Below, piece after piece: positions 7,755 through 17,296 of a stretch of DNA of 64,000 nucleotides. Position numbers and translations under genes: made by a program. The notes beneath the pieces were generated by a model. It saw nothing but the letters and a program-made list of their open reading frames with translations, was not told where the DNA came from and did not search any database. Origin of the DNA: Denitromonas ohlonensis (lineage in GTDB: Bacteria; Pseudomonadota; Gammaproteobacteria; Burkholderiales; Rhodocyclaceae); the NCBI RefSeq assembly GCF_007625205.1, contig NZ_VMNI01000021.1, positions 1 through 64,000 on the forward strand. Reading direction: 5' to 3'. Every line of letters starts with the position of its first letter. Position 1 is the stretch's first letter.

Positions 7755-10099
7755 AAAACAAGACCGTCAAGACCCAGATCCCCGCGAGTTTTCGCGTTCA
7801 GACCCGAACCCAGACCGGCGCCGTGGCGCGTACCGGGCTGGCGTTGGGCATGTCCACCGCCGTGCTGATGCCGGCGGCGTTTGCGCAGTCGAACGAAACA
7901 CAACAGCTCGCGCCGGTGACCGTGGTGGAGACTGCGATCGACCCCAACCCCAACGCCGAACCGGGCGTGCCTTACAAGGCCAAGACCTCGGGCGATGAGC
8001 GCCACACCCGCCCGCTGGCCGAGACGCCGCAGACCATCACCGTGCTGACCCAGCAGCAGATGCTCGACACCGGCCGCAGCGATCTGCGTGACATCCTCCG
8101 CGCGCAGCCGGGCATCACGCTGGGCACCGGCGAGAACGGCAATGCCTTTGGCGACCGCTACATCATCCGCGGCCAGGAAGCGCGCAGCGACGTGTTTGTG
8201 GATGGCCTGCGCGACCCCGGCATGACGGTGCGCGAGAGCTTTGCCGTCGAGCAGCTGGAAATCACCAAGGGCCCGAGCTCGACCTTTGCCGGGCGGGGCG
8301 CCACCGGCGGCGCGATCAACGCGGTGACCAAGCAGGCAACCACCGATGTGGACTTCACCAAGCTGTCGGCTGGCATCGGCACCGACAGCTATCGCCGCCT
8401 GAGCGCCGACACCAACTATGTGCTGACTGACACCGCCGCCATCCGGGTGAACCTGCTGCATGGCTACCAGGACGTGCCCGACCGCGCGCCGGCCGACCGC
8501 GAACGCAACGGCGTGGCGCTGTCCTTCAACATCAAGCCGACCGAGCGGCTCGACATCACCGCCGACTACTACCACCTCGACGCCATCGACAAACCGGACC
8601 TCGGCTCGTGGCTGGTCAATGGCAAGCCGCAGACCAATATCCCGGTGTATGCGCAGTCGGGCGACTTCCTCGAGTCGACGGTGGATACCTACACCGTGCG
8701 CGCCAAGTACCAGGTCAACCCCAGCGTGCGCATCACCAACCTGACCCGCTACGGCACCACCGACAACGGCTACGTGGCCACCAGCGCCCGCGCCACCACC
8801 ACCCATGCCACCAACCCGGGCGGTGTGTACGACACCGTGGTGCTCGGCACCCACCAGGGCTGGCAGGAGGTCGAGTACTTCGCCAACCAGACCAACCTGT
8901 ATGTAGAGCAGGAGATCGCCGGGATGAAGCACGAGTTCATCTTTGGGCTGGAGTTCTCCGACCACAGCGTGCTCAACGGGCAATACACCACCAGCAACGC
9001 CTCGAACTGCGTCACCAGCGGCCGGGGTGGCGGCGCCAGCAACAGCGGCTGCCTCACTGATGCCTCGGGCAACTATGTGGCCAACATCGACAGCGTGCTC
9101 AATCGCCAGGTCAGCCGCGGTGCCTCGGACATCGACTGGAACGTGAAGACGATCTCCCTGTCGGCCATGGATACCGTCGACCTCAACGACAAATGGACGC
9201 TCTTCGGCGGCCTGCGCTATGACCGCTTCGATTACCGCACGCTGGCGGGGACGACCACCAAGACCGAGTGGAAGCTGGAAGACGGGTTGTGGAACGGCCA
9301 CCTCGGCCTGACCTACAAGTTCCGCCCCGACGCCAATGTGTACTTCACCTACAGCACCGCCAGCGACTTCAACGGCGGCGAGTCGGATGTGACCTCGTGC
9401 GACTACGGCGGCATCTGCGTGCCGGCCACCGGGCCCGGCGGCACGCTGAGCACCGCCGAGCGCCAGGCGCTGTTCGCGCAGAGCAGCCCGGAGCTGTCGG
9501 AAAACATCGAGCTGGGCACCAAGTGGAACGTCAACGGCGGCCGCATGCTGGCGACCGCAGCGGTGTTTCAGGTGACCAAGAGCGATGTGATGGAAGTGCT
9601 GGGCGGCGCCAGCTACACCGACATTGGTGCCATCAACTCGGGCAAGTACCGGGTGCGTGGCGTCGAGTTTTCACTGGCCGGCGAGGTCATGCCCAAGCTG
9701 ACCGCGCAGGGCGGCGTGGCCTTCATGAACGCCAAGTGGCTGCGCTCGCAGGACAGCAGCCGGGTGGGCAACGGTTTGTCCAACTTCCCCGAAACCACCG
9801 CCTCGGTGCTGCTCAACTACCAGGCCACGCCCAAGTTCAGCTTCGGCGGCAATGTGACCTACCAGAGCAAGAAGTTCTCCGGCACGCCCGAGTCGCCCGA
9901 GTCGCTCAACATCAAGGTGCCCGAGTACACCGTGTTCGACCTGTTCGCGGCCTACAAGATCGACCGCAACACCAGCGTGCGTCTGAACATCGGCAACGTC
10001 ACCGACGAAACCTACTACCTCGCGGCTTATCGCTCCGGCGCCATGCTCTACCTGGGCGATGCCCGCAACGCCCGCCTGACGCTCAACTACGACTTCTGA
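7751..10099 (+). CDS. TonB-dependent siderophore receptor (Fiu/PiuA-like)
   Basis: A 782-aa outer-membrane receptor for ferric (probably catecholate) siderophores. From the ATG at 7751 it has a long N-terminal signal peptide ending VLMPAAFA|QS. The plug domain follows, with SDLRDILRAQPGITLGTGEN, YIIRGQEARSDVFVDGLRD and ITKGPSSTFAGRGATGGAIN. A 22-strand barrel follows and ends in the aromatic C terminus LTLNYDF. The two Cys pairs in a central extracellular loop (near residues 420-435 and 555-560) may form disulfides. A PiuC-type dioxygenase downstream is the usual partner of Fiu/PiuA receptors. A Fur-box-like promoter and a coupled short ORF precede it, and a terminator follows. Confidence 0.93.
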   Translation: MKNKTVKTQIPASFRVQTRTQTGAVARTGLALGMSTAVLMPAAFAQSNETQQLAPVTVVETAIDPNPNAEPGVPYKAKTSGDERHTRPLAETPQTITVLTQQQMLDTGRSDLRDILRAQPGITLGTGENGNAFGDRYIIRGQEARSDVFVDGLRDPGMTVRESFAVEQLEITKGPSSTFAGRGATGGAINAVTKQATTDVDFTKLSAGIGTDSYRRLSADTNYVLTDTAAIRVNLLHGYQDVPDRAPADRERNGVALSFNIKPTERLDITADYYHLDAIDKPDLGSWLVNGKPQTNIPVYAQSGDFLESTVDTYTVRAKYQVNPSVRITNLTRYGTTDNGYVATSARATTTHATNPGGVYDTVVLGTHQGWQEVEYFANQTNLYVEQEIAGMKHEFIFGLEFSDHSVLNGQYTTSNASNCVTSGRGGGASNSGCLTDASGNYVANIDSVLNRQVSRGASDIDWNVKTISLSAMDTVDLNDKWTLFGGLRYDRFDYRTLAGTTTKTEWKLEDGLWNGHLGLTYKFRPDANVYFTYSTASDFNGGESDVTSCDYGGICVPATGPGGTLSTAERQALFAQSSPELSENIELGTKWNVNGGRMLATAAVFQVTKSDVMEVLGGASYTDIGAINSGKYRVRGVEFSLAGEVMPKLTAQGGVAFMNAKWLRSQDSSRVGNGLSNFPETTASVLLNYQATPKFSFGGNVTYQSKKFSGTPESPESLNIKVPEYTVFDLFAAYKIDRNTSVRLNIGNVTDETYYLAAYRSGAMLYLGDARNARLTLNYDF

Positions 10100-10117
10100 G
10101 CGAAGGGGGTATCCAGC

Positions 10118-10143
10118 GCCGGGCCGGGTGGCCCGGCGTTTTT
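10118..10143 (+). terminator. Rho-independent terminator after the TonB receptor
   Basis: The 9-bp GC-rich stem CGCCGGGCC (10118-10126) / GGCCCGGCG (10130-10138) is followed by TTTTTG. It sits only 18 nt before the next start codon, so the receptor and the downstream enzyme genes are probably separated or linked only by partial read-through. Confidence 0.8.
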
Positions 10144-10160
10144 GTATTGATGGGAGCTTC

Positions 10161-11273
10161 ATGACCGCACACGCCACGCTGGACCACATCCCGCGCGACA
10201 TCCTCTGCGCCGCCGACTACGAAGCGCTGGCGCCGCAGTTCATCGCCGCGCCCGCGCTGGCCTACATCGCCGGCGCCAGTGGCGATGAGCGCACGCTGCG
10301 CGCCAATCGTCGCGCCTTCGAGCGCTGGCAGATCCTGCCCCGTCTGCTGCGCGACGTCACCGCCGGGCATACGCGCAGCACGGTGCTCGGCCGCCCCTGG
10401 CGCCACCCCATCGCGCTGGCGCCGCTGGCCTACCAGACGCTGGTGCATCCGGCCGGCGAGATTGACACCGCGCGCGGCGCGGCCGCCGCCGCCGCCTGCC
10501 TGACGGTCAGCACGCTCGCCTCACACCCGATCGAAGACATCGCCCGCGCCAGCGAGGGTGACAAGTGGTTTCAGCTCTACTTTCAGCCGCAGCGTGAAGC
10601 CACGCTGGATCTCATCCAGCGCGCCGAGCAGGCTGGCTATACCGCGCTGGTGGTCACACTCGATGCCTCGGTGCAGAGCCCCAGCCGACGGGCCGTGCGT
10701 GCCGGCGTTGCGCTGCCGGGCGCGGTCAATCTGGCGCGCTACGCCGTGCCGCCGCAGCGGGCACTGGCCGCGGACGCGAGCCTCATCTTTCAGGGCGCCA
10801 TGCGCGAGGCGCCCACCTGGGCCGACCTGCGCTGGCTGCTGTCGGCCACCCGCTTGCCGGTGCTGGTCAAGGGCGTGCTGCGCGCCGACGATGCGCTGGC
10901 CCTGCGCGATGCCGGCGTGGCCGGGCTGATCGTCTCCAACCACGGTGGCCGCGCGCTCGATGGCGTGCCCGCCAGCCTCGCCGCGCTACCGGCCATCCGC
11001 CGCGCGGTGGGCGCCGAGCTGCCGGTGCTGCTCGACAGCGGTGTGCGCAGCGGCAGTGATGTGTTCAAGGCGCTGGCGCTGGGCGCCTCGGCGGTGATGG
11101 TCGGCCGCCTGCAGGTATACGCGCTGAGCGTGGCCGGCGCGCTGGGCGTGGCGCACCTGCTGCGCACCTTGCACCAGGAACTTGAGCTGTGCATGGCCAT
11201 GGCCGGCTGCGCCACGCTGGCCGATATCGATTCCACCCTGATCTGCGAGAATTCTGATGTTGATCCCGATTGA
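10161..11273 (+). CDS. FMN-dependent alpha-hydroxy-acid oxidase/dehydrogenase
   Basis: A 370-aa TIM-barrel flavoenzyme of the lactate oxidase/glycolate oxidase family, which oxidises L-2-hydroxy acids to 2-oxo acids. Visible motifs are the substrate/flavin loop [17 protein letters not shown], the active-site [10 protein letters not shown] with the catalytic His, and the phosphate-binding segment [18 protein letters not shown]. The start at 10161 gives the usual length. The 3' end overlaps the PiuC-type gene by 17 bp, implying coupled translation. Its place in an iron-uptake cluster suggests a role linked to iron or a hydroxy-acid ligand, but the substrate is not known. Confidence 0.88.
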   Translation: MTAHATLDHIPRDILCAADYEALAPQFIAAPALAYIAGASGDERTLRANRRAFERWQILPRLLRDVTAGHTRSTVLGRPWRHPIALAPLAYQTLVHPAGEIDTARGAAAAAACLTVSTLASHPIEDIARASEGDKWFQLYFQPQREATLDLIQRAEQAGYTALVVTLDASVQSPSRRAVRAGVALPGAVNLARYAVPPQRALAADASLIFQGAMREAPTWADLRWLLSATRLPVLVKGVLRADDALALRDAGVAGLIVSNHGGRALDGVPASLAALPAIRRAVGAELPVLLDSGVRSGSDVFKALALGASAVMVGRLQVYALSVAGALGVAHLLRTLHQELELCMAMAGCATLADIDSTLICENSDVDPD

Positions 11274-11940
11274 AAATGTCTTGAGCAAAGATGAGGTGCG
11301 CCGCTTCCGCGAGCGCCTCGACGCCGCCGACTGGCAGGACGGCCTGGCCACGGCCGGCACGCTGGCCCGCCATGTGAAACGCAACGCCCAGCTCGACGAC
11401 GCCTCGCCGCTGGCCGTGGAACTCGGGCAGGCCATTTTGCGCCGTCTGGGCGAGACGCCGCTGTTCGTCTCGGCGGCCTTGCCGGGCAAGATCTACCCGC
11501 CCAAGTTCAACCGCTATGCCGACGGCGGCACCTACGGCGCGCATGTCGACAGCGCCGTGATGCATGTGCCCGGCACCGGCGTGTCGCTGCGCACCGACCT
11601 GTCGGCCACGCTGTTTCTGGCCGAGCCGGACGAGTACGACGGTGGCGAGCTGGAGATCGAAGGCCCCTTCGGCATCCAGGCCGTCAAGCTGGCGGCCGGC
11701 GACATGGTGCTCTACCCGTCGAGCAGCCTGCACCGCGTCACCCCGGTGACCCGTGGCGCACGGGTGGCCTCCTTCTTCTGGATCGAAAGCCTGGTGCACA
11801 ACGACGCCGCGCGCACCGTGCTGTTCGACCTCGATCAGGCCATTCAGGGCCTCAATGCCACCGTGGCGGCAGACGACGCCAACCTGCTGAAGCTGACCGC
11901 TGTCTACCACAACCTTTTGCGGCTGCATGCCGCGACCTGA
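11257..11940 (+). CDS. piuC: Fe2+/2-oxoglutarate PKHD-type hydroxylase (PiuC/YbiX)
   Basis: A 227-aa dioxygenase with a double-stranded beta-helix fold. Iron ligands are visible as the HxD in YGAHVDSAV (about residues 96-104) and the distal His in [21 protein letters not shown], whose Arg binds 2-oxoglutarate. These match the PKHD/YbiX family that sits next to Fiu/PiuA siderophore receptors. Its ATG lies inside the end of the hydroxy-acid oxidase gene, and the FbpA-like gene follows after 13 bp. The pairing of receptor and hydroxylase is known in several proteobacteria; the target of hydroxylation is not established. Confidence 0.92.
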   Translation: MLIPIENVLSKDEVRRFRERLDAADWQDGLATAGTLARHVKRNAQLDDASPLAVELGQAILRRLGETPLFVSAALPGKIYPPKFNRYADGGTYGAHVDSAVMHVPGTGVSLRTDLSATLFLAEPDEYDGGELEIEGPFGIQAVKLAAGDMVLYPSSSLHRVTPVTRGARVASFFWIESLVHNDAARTVLFDLDQAIQGLNATVAADDANLLKLTAVYHNLLRLHAAT

Positions 11941-11953
11941 AAGGATGCGATCC

Positions 11954-12970
11954 ATGATGCTTCGCAAGCTTACCGCCGCGCTCGCCGTGGTTTTTGTCAG
12001 CCAGGGGGCGTTCGCCGAAGAGGCCGTCCTCAACCTCTACTCCGCCCGCCACTACCAGACCGACGAAGCGCTCTACGAGGGCTTCACCCGCCAGACCGGC
12101 ATCCGTATCAATCGCATCGAAGGCAACGAGCAGGAATTGCTCGAACGCATCCTCGCCGAGGGCGACAACAGCCCGGCCGATGTGCTGATCACCGTCGACG
12201 CCGCGCGTCTGGCGCAAGCCGAGGCCTACGGCATCTTCGCGCCGGTGAAGTCGGTCGTGCTGGAGGCGCGCATTCCCGCGCATCTGCGGTCGGCGCACTG
12301 GTTCGCCTTTTCGACCCGTGCGCGGGTGATCATCTTCAACCAGCGCAAGCTCAAGGCCGCCGATGTGGCGACCTACGAATCGCTGGCCGACCCCAAGCTC
12401 AAGGGGCTGCTGTGCAGCCGCTCGGGCGCCCACCCGTACAACCTGTCGCTGGTCGCCTCGCAGATCGCACACCACGGCGAAGCGGCCACCGAAGCCTGGG
12501 CGCGCGGCATGGTGGCCAACTTTGCGCGTGCGCCCAAGGGCGGCGATTCGGACCAGATCAAGTCGGTGGCGGTGGGCGAGTGCGGCGTGGCGGTGTCGAA
12601 CAGCTATTACCTGGCCCGCATGATGGCCTCCGAGCGGGTCGAGGAGCGCAACCTGCTCAAGCGGGTCGGCATCGTGTGGCCCAACCAGGGCGCTTATGGC
12701 ACGCATGTGAATGTGTCCGGCGGCGGCATGGTCAAGACCAGCAAGAACCGCGCGGCGGCCGTGGCCTTCCTCGAATACCTCGCCAGCGACGAGGCCCAGC
12801 GCTACTTCGCCAACGCCAACAACGAGTGGCCGGCCGTGCCGGGGGTGAAGATCGACAACCTCGAACTCGACGAACTCGGCCGCTTCACCGCCGACACCCT
12901 GCCGCTGCCGACCCTCGCCAACAATCTCGTCGCCGCGCAAAAGCTGCTCGACCGCGCCGGCTACCGCTGA
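11954..12970 (+). CDS. Periplasmic ferric-iron-binding protein (FbpA/FutA-type)
   Basis: A 338-aa extracellular solute-binding protein of the iron(III) ABC-transporter class. The signal peptide ends FVSQGAFA|EE. The mature start LNLYSARHYQTDEALYEGF is characteristic of FbpA/FutA. The adjacent tyrosines in VSNSYYLARM match the two iron-coordinating tyrosines of the family. AAGGATG lies 8 nt before the chosen ATG; starts at 11945 and 11957 are also in frame. No permease or ATPase gene is next to it, so it must work with a transporter encoded elsewhere. It converges tail to tail with the TRAP permease gene. Confidence 0.9.
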   Translation: MMLRKLTAALAVVFVSQGAFAEEAVLNLYSARHYQTDEALYEGFTRQTGIRINRIEGNEQELLERILAEGDNSPADVLITVDAARLAQAEAYGIFAPVKSVVLEARIPAHLRSAHWFAFSTRARVIIFNQRKLKAADVATYESLADPKLKGLLCSRSGAHPYNLSLVASQIAHHGEAATEAWARGMVANFARAPKGGDSDQIKSVAVGECGVAVSNSYYLARMMASERVEERNLLKRVGIVWPNQGAYGTHVNVSGGGMVKTSKNRAAAVAFLEYLASDEAQRYFANANNEWPAVPGVKIDNLELDELGRFTADTLPLPTLANNLVAAQKLLDRAGYR

Positions 12971-14809
12971 TCAGCGCAATAGCACGCCCGGCAGCCACAT
13001 CGAGAAGGCCGGGATGTAGGTGATCAGCAGCACGCCGACGGCCAGCACCGCCAGCGCCGGCAGCACGGCGCGGGCGACCTCGCCGATCGGCTTGCCGAAG
13101 CGGTAGGAGGCGAAGAACAGGTTCATGCCCACCGGCGGGGTGAGGAAGCCGAGCTCCATGTTGGCCAGGAAGATCACCCCGAGGTGCACCGGGTGGATGC
13201 CAAAGGCCAGACCGATGGGCACGATCAGCGGTGTCACCACAATGATCGCCGAGTAGATGTCCATGAAGGCGCCGACCAGCAGCAGCAAGCCGTTGAGCGC
13301 CAGCAGGAAGACCCACGGCGAGGCGATGCTGGCCTGCACCCACTCGGACACCTGGTCGGCGATCTGCGCGTCGATCAGGTAGTTGGTGAAACCCAGCGCC
13401 ATGCCCAGGATCAGGATGATGCCGCCGACCAGCAGGCCGCACTCGGCCATGACGCGCGGCACATCGCGGGTGAGTGACAGGTCGCGGTAGATCAGCACCT
13501 CGACGATGAAGGCATACAGCGCGGTGAGCGCGGCGGTCTCGGTCGGTGTCACCAGGCCGCTGGCCAGCCCACCGAAGGTCACCAGCGGAATGGCCAGCTC
13601 CCACTTGGCCGCCTTGAGCGCGGCGAGCGCCTCGGCCGCGTCGAAGGGCGTGGGTGCCGTGTCTTTGGGCTGGCGCCAGATGCCCAGCAGCACCAGCATT
13701 GTGGTCATCACTGCGGCCGGCACCACGGCGGCGAGCAGCATGGTTTCGATCGGCTGGCGGGCGATGATGGCGTAGAGAATCAGCGGCAGCGCGGGCGGGA
13801 TCAGCACGCCGAGCGAACAGCCGCTGGTGATCAGGCCGATGCCCGCGCGCTCCGGGTAGCGCACCCCTTGCAGCAGCGGCATGAGCAAGCCGCCGAGGGC
13901 CAGGATGGTGACGCCAGAGGCGCCGGTAAATGAGGTGAAGAAAGCGGTCAGCAGCACCGTGACCAGCGCCGCGCCGCCGCGAAAGCGGCCGAACAGCGCG
14001 CGGAAGACACGGATCAGCCGCGCCGGCGCGCCGCCTTCGGCCAGAAAATAGCCGGCCAGCGTGAATAGCGGAATCGCCGGTAGCGACGGGTTGACGGTGA
14101 GCTGGTAGTGGTTGAGCGGAATCGCCGCCAGCGGCAGCTCATCGCTCGCGAACAGCAGCAGTGCCACGCCACCGAGCACCACAAACACCGGCGCGCCAAG
14201 CAGCACGGCCAGCACCAGCAGCGCCACCACCGGCGTGGCGGTGCTGCTGAAGCTTGCCACGCCGAGCAGGGCGGCGGCCACCACGAGGCTCAGCGCCCGG
14301 TCGGTGAAGCGCTCGCCCGAGCGGATCCACAGCCGCAGCGCGATCAGCGCAAAGCCGGCTGGCATCACCGCTTCCACCCACCACACCGGCACGCCGTAGG
14401 CAAGCAGGTTGCCGCCCTCGCGCTCGACGATGACGAAGTCGGCCGCCGCGCTGGCCAGCACCCCGGTCACCGCCATCGCCAAGCCACCGGCCGCGGCACG
14501 ATGCACCCAGCGAAAACGCTCGGGCACCCAGCGGCCCAGACCGGCGATGCTCAGCAGCCGCCCCTCGCGCGCCGCCACTGCCGCACCGAGCATGCCGACC
14601 AGCAGCACGCCGTGCTGCACCAGCGCCGCGGCATTGGCCACGCCCACCGACAGCGTGCTGCGCAAGGTGATCTCCAGCACCGGCAGCAGCACCATGGCCG
14701 CCAGCACCAGCGACAGCAGGGTGTCTTCAACGCGGTGCACTCGCCACCACGGGCCAGCGCGTTCGGAAGGGGCGTCGTAGATCGGCGGGGATTCAGCGGG
14801 ACGGGGCAT
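12971..14809 (-). CDS. TRAP transporter fused permease (DctQ-DctM)
   Basis: A 612-aa membrane protein in which the small DctQ subunit (about residues 20-190, four hydrophobic helices) is fused to the large DctM subunit (about 200-610). The DctM part contains SFTGASGVTILALGGLLMPLL and GCSLGVLIPPALPLILYA, typical of the DctM ion-transporter family. It imports a solute delivered by the DctP protein using an ion gradient. Last gene of the tatT-dctP-dctQM operon. The substrate cannot be read from the sequence. Confidence 0.92.
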   Translation of the reverse strand: MPRPAESPPIYDAPSERAGPWWRVHRVEDTLLSLVLAAMVLLPVLEITLRSTLSVGVANAAALVQHGVLLVGMLGAAVAAREGRLLSIAGLGRWVPERFRWVHRAAAGGLAMAVTGVLASAAADFVIVEREGGNLLAYGVPVWWVEAVMPAGFALIALRLWIRSGERFTDRALSLVVAAALLGVASFSSTATPVVALLVLAVLLGAPVFVVLGGVALLLFASDELPLAAIPLNHYQLTVNPSLPAIPLFTLAGYFLAEGGAPARLIRVFRALFGRFRGGAALVTVLLTAFFTSFTGASGVTILALGGLLMPLLQGVRYPERAGIGLITSGCSLGVLIPPALPLILYAIIARQPIETMLLAAVVPAAVMTTMLVLLGIWRQPKDTAPTPFDAAEALAALKAAKWELAIPLVTFGGLASGLVTPTETAALTALYAFIVEVLIYRDLSLTRDVPRVMAECGLLVGGIILILGMALGFTNYLIDAQIADQVSEWVQASIASPWVFLLALNGLLLLVGAFMDIYSAIIVVTPLIVPIGLAFGIHPVHLGVIFLANMELGFLTPPVGMNLFFASYRFGKPIGEVARAVLPALAVLAVGVLLITYIPAFSMWLPGVLLR

Positions 14810-14861
14810 GGATGATTCCGGCGGGAGCCAGACGCGGCCCCCGGGTTAGGCGCAGAGGGGC

Positions 14862-15869
14862 TTACTTGTTGCGGGCGCGGTAGTCGGCGAGCAGGCGGGT
14901 GACTTCGTCGAAGGTTTCGGCAGGCACCAGCCGGCCGCGGATCTGCGGATAGACCGACTCGGCCAGTGCCTGCCAGGCCGCCATCTGCTCGGGGCTTGGC
15001 CGGGTGACCTTGAGGCCGCGTTTGACCATGGCCGCGACGGCATCGTCCACCTCTTTGCGGGCCTGAGCACGCATCTTCTCGCCCGCCGTGCGGGCCGCTT
15101 CGCGCAGCGCCGTTTGGCCGGCCGGGCTCATGCTGTCCCAGGCCTTGCGGGTGACCACCAGCGCGCCGACGATGGGCGCCCAGTTCAGTTCGAGCATGTG
15201 CGGCGCCGGGCCACTGAACTGCGCCGCCAGCGCGTAATAGGGCGTGGCCGGCACGACCTCGATCAGCCCGGTCTGCAGGGCGGGCAGGATGTCGGCGGTT
15301 TCGAGCGACACCGGCTGGTAGCCGAGCGCCTTCATCACCTCCATCTGCTCCGGCTCGCCGGCCCAGGTGAACATCTTCATCGATTTGAAATCGTCCGGCG
15401 CGGCGGCCGGCTGCTGCGAGAAAAAGCGCACCCAACCCGCGTCGCCCCAGGACAGGACCACGTAACCCTTGTCGTAGAAGCGCTTCTCCATCGCCGGGCG
15501 CAGCTGCTCGCGCACATGGTCGACCTCGTCCCAGCTGCGGAACATCAGCGGCAGGGTCTGCAGCGCCGACACACTCGGGTCGATCTCGCGCAGCCCGACC
15601 ACCGACAGCAGCCCGCCGTTGAGCTGGCCGATGCGCATGCGTTTGACGGTGTCGGACTCGCCGCCCTGCGCACCGTCGGTGAACACGATCAGCTTAGAAC
15701 CGTCGCCCTGCGCCACCCTCCACGCCTCGCCCATTTCGAGCAGGGCGCGGTGGTAGAGCGAGTTCTTGGGCGCCAGCGTGCCCAGGCGCAGGGTGAGCTT
15801 CTCGGCCAGGGCCGGGCCGGTGGCGAGAACGAGCAGGACGAGAAGAAGACGGCGAATCCGGTCGGGCAT
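14862..15869 (-). CDS. TRAP transporter substrate-binding protein (DctP)
   Basis: A 335-aa periplasmic binding protein. It has a signal peptide (LLLVLLVLATGPALA|EK) and DctP family features: LRLGTLAPKNSLYHRALLEMGEAW at the start of the mature protein and the WAGEPEQMEVMKALGYQPV region. In TRAP binding proteins a conserved Arg fixes the carboxylate of an organic acid. The gene starts 3 bp after tatT ends, so all three TRAP genes are one operon. Confidence 0.92.
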   Translation of the reverse strand: MPDRIRRLLLVLLVLATGPALAEKLTLRLGTLAPKNSLYHRALLEMGEAWRVAQGDGSKLIVFTDGAQGGESDTVKRMRIGQLNGGLLSVVGLREIDPSVSALQTLPLMFRSWDEVDHVREQLRPAMEKRFYDKGYVVLSWGDAGWVRFFSQQPAAAPDDFKSMKMFTWAGEPEQMEVMKALGYQPVSLETADILPALQTGLIEVVPATPYYALAAQFSGPAPHMLELNWAPIVGALVVTRKAWDSMSPAGQTALREAARTAGEKMRAQARKEVDDAVAAMVKRGLKVTRPSPEQMAAWQALAESVYPQIRGRLVPAETFDEVTRLLADYRARNK

Positions 15870-15872
15870 GCA

Positions 15873-16790
15873 TTACTCCAGAAAGAGGTCGTCCACGCGC
15901 CCCTGCAGCCAGCGGGCGCGGCGTTGAAGAATCAGGTTTTCAAGGCGATGGGCAGGGTCGGCGTCGGCATCGATGGCCAGCGCGGTGCCGAGCAGGGCGA
16001 GGAATTCGGCACGGTGCTGCTCGGGTACCGCCACCGCCTCGGCCAGCGCCAGATACGGTCCGGCCTGGCGGCCGTGCGAGAGGGCCACGGCCGCGTCGAA
16101 ATGCCCGCGTGCCGTGGCTGCCGGCGCGGCCTCGTCGGCGCGCGACATGGCAAACGTGATCATGAAGGTGTGCAGCGCTCCGGCGTCGAAACCCGGATCG
16201 AGCGCCAGCGCCCGGTCCATCATCGCGCCCACCACCGGCAGGTCGGCGACCGCCTCCGGGGTGTCCGTGGACAGCGCAATCGCCGCCGCCCAGGCTGCCG
16301 CTGTCCAGTACAGCGCGGGCACATCGGCGGCGGTGGTTGGCGCAAGTGCCGCCTCGGCCTGCGTGCGCAGCGCGGTGTTGATGCCCGGGTGTGCCACCGC
16401 CAATGCCCGCAGGCCGTAACCCCTGGCGCGTACATACAGCCGCCGCGCCCGCTCGCGCTGGGCAAAGGCGGCGCCCACGTCCTCGGCCTCGATCTCGTCT
16501 GCGCCTTGCTGCACGAAGCCGTAGGCGTACTGCGTAAAGCCCCGCGCCGCTGCCAGCAGCAAACCCGCGTGCCCGGGCCGCTCGGCCAGCAGGCTCTCCA
16601 TCAGCTTGAGCGAAAACGGCGCCGCGTCGCGCACCAGCGCCGGGTCATCATCGGCGCTGAACGTCGCCCCCGAGCCCGCCAGCGCATCGCCAAGCCGGTC
16701 GACGGCCAGGTGCTGCACCGAACAGGCGCTCAAGGCGCACGCCACCGTCATCAGGACTACCGCTCGTCGAAACACCATGCGCAAACGCAC
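15873..16790 (-). CDS. tatT: TRAP-associated TatT-family lipoprotein
   Basis: A 305-aa predicted lipoprotein with a lipobox LSAC near residue 22. It is alpha-helical with TPR-like repeats, including GFTQYAYGFVQQGADEIE and a LENLILQRRARWL end, which match the TatT component of TRAP transporters. TatT proteins form pored oligomers that associate with a DctP-type protein and are thought to help deliver hydrophobic ligands. First gene of the operon; its promoter should lie in 16791-16900. Confidence 0.85.
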   Translation of the reverse strand: MRLRMVFRRAVVLMTVACALSACSVQHLAVDRLGDALAGSGATFSADDDPALVRDAAPFSLKLMESLLAERPGHAGLLLAAARGFTQYAYGFVQQGADEIEAEDVGAAFAQRERARRLYVRARGYGLRALAVAHPGINTALRTQAEAALAPTTAADVPALYWTAAAWAAAIALSTDTPEAVADLPVVGAMMDRALALDPGFDAGALHTFMITFAMSRADEAAPAATARGHFDAAVALSHGRQAGPYLALAEAVAVPEQHRAEFLALLGTALAIDADADPAHRLENLILQRRARWLQGRVDDLFLE

Positions 16791-16901
16791 TCCGCGAGGA
16801 GGGGAGAAGGCGCGAGTTTATGAAGCGAGGCGGGGTGTGGGCAAAAGAAGTTTTTGTTAAAACGCGCCCCAGACGGACTGCGCGTGCCGTGCCACAACGG
16901 A

Positions 16902-16935
16902 AAAAGCCGCTGATCCTCGCGGGCCAGCGGCTTTT
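16902..16935 (-). terminator. Bidirectional-type terminator at the left edge of the tRNA-Met locus
   Basis: AAAAGCCGCTG (16902-16912) pairs with CAGCGGCTTTT (16925-16935), giving an 11-bp stem with T tracts on both strands. It lies 8 nt from the truncated tRNA-Met copy, on its 3' side. I read it as the ancestral terminator of the tRNA gene before the elements inserted. Confidence 0.75.
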
Positions 16936-16943
16936 GTATTTGT

Positions 16944-16976
16944 TGGTGGTGATGGGCGGAATCGAGCCACATCACC
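16944..16976 (-). pseudogene. Collapsed tRNA-Met copy / left attachment site
   Basis: The first 22 bp (16944-16965) are identical to the CCA end, acceptor and T arm of the intact tRNA-Met at 35638. With the bases just before them, the match to that copy is 28 bp. What follows, GAGCCACATCACC, matches 12 of 13 bases of the tRNA's D-stem and 5' acceptor strand. The copy therefore reads like a tRNA-Met lacking its central about 44 nt. It marks the left boundary of element 1. Confidence 0.7.
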
Positions 16977-17041
16977 TTCACGTCTGCCAGAAGCCGCTAA
17001 CTCACGAGGGTTTGGAGCCGCGTCGGGATCTGTTTTATAAA

Positions 17042-17064
17042 TTGTGTCACACCTTTGTGACACC
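17042..17064 (+). repeat. Left-end arm-type repeat of element 1
   Basis: GTGTCACACC followed by TTT and GTGACACC. Seventeen bases (17043-17059) are identical to 22936-22952 at the other end of the element, beside integrase 1. Repeats like this, placed at both element ends and unrelated to the core att, are candidate arm-type integrase or excisionase binding sites. Confidence 0.5.
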
Positions 17065-17296
17065 CTGCCAAGAGAGTATAAGGTTGTCGCCCTTCGATCT
17101 GAGAAAAATTTTTCTCGACAGCCTTCAGGGAGTCGGTTTTTTTTCTAAGGCATACATCCTCACGCTGTAAGGTTATAAAGTCTGAGCGGCGCGATGGAAG
17201 CCATCCGTACACCATCCAAACCTTTCATCCGCGCGCTATGTTCACGGTCGCGTCGTGGTGGTGTCTCGTAGGCCACCTCTGGCGGATAACGGCATC

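Noticed and set aside
6647-9301. 884-codon open frame on the minus strand across the FrnE-like and TonB receptor genes
   Set aside because: It is antisense to two well-supported genes, has low-complexity His/Gly/Ala composition typical of high-GC shadow frames, and shows no family motif.
16240-17060. Possible CRISPR array or other short regular repeats near the tRNA remnants
   Set aside because: Only one- or two-copy repeats connected with att and arm sites occur; no regularly spaced repeat-spacer pattern anywhere in the window.
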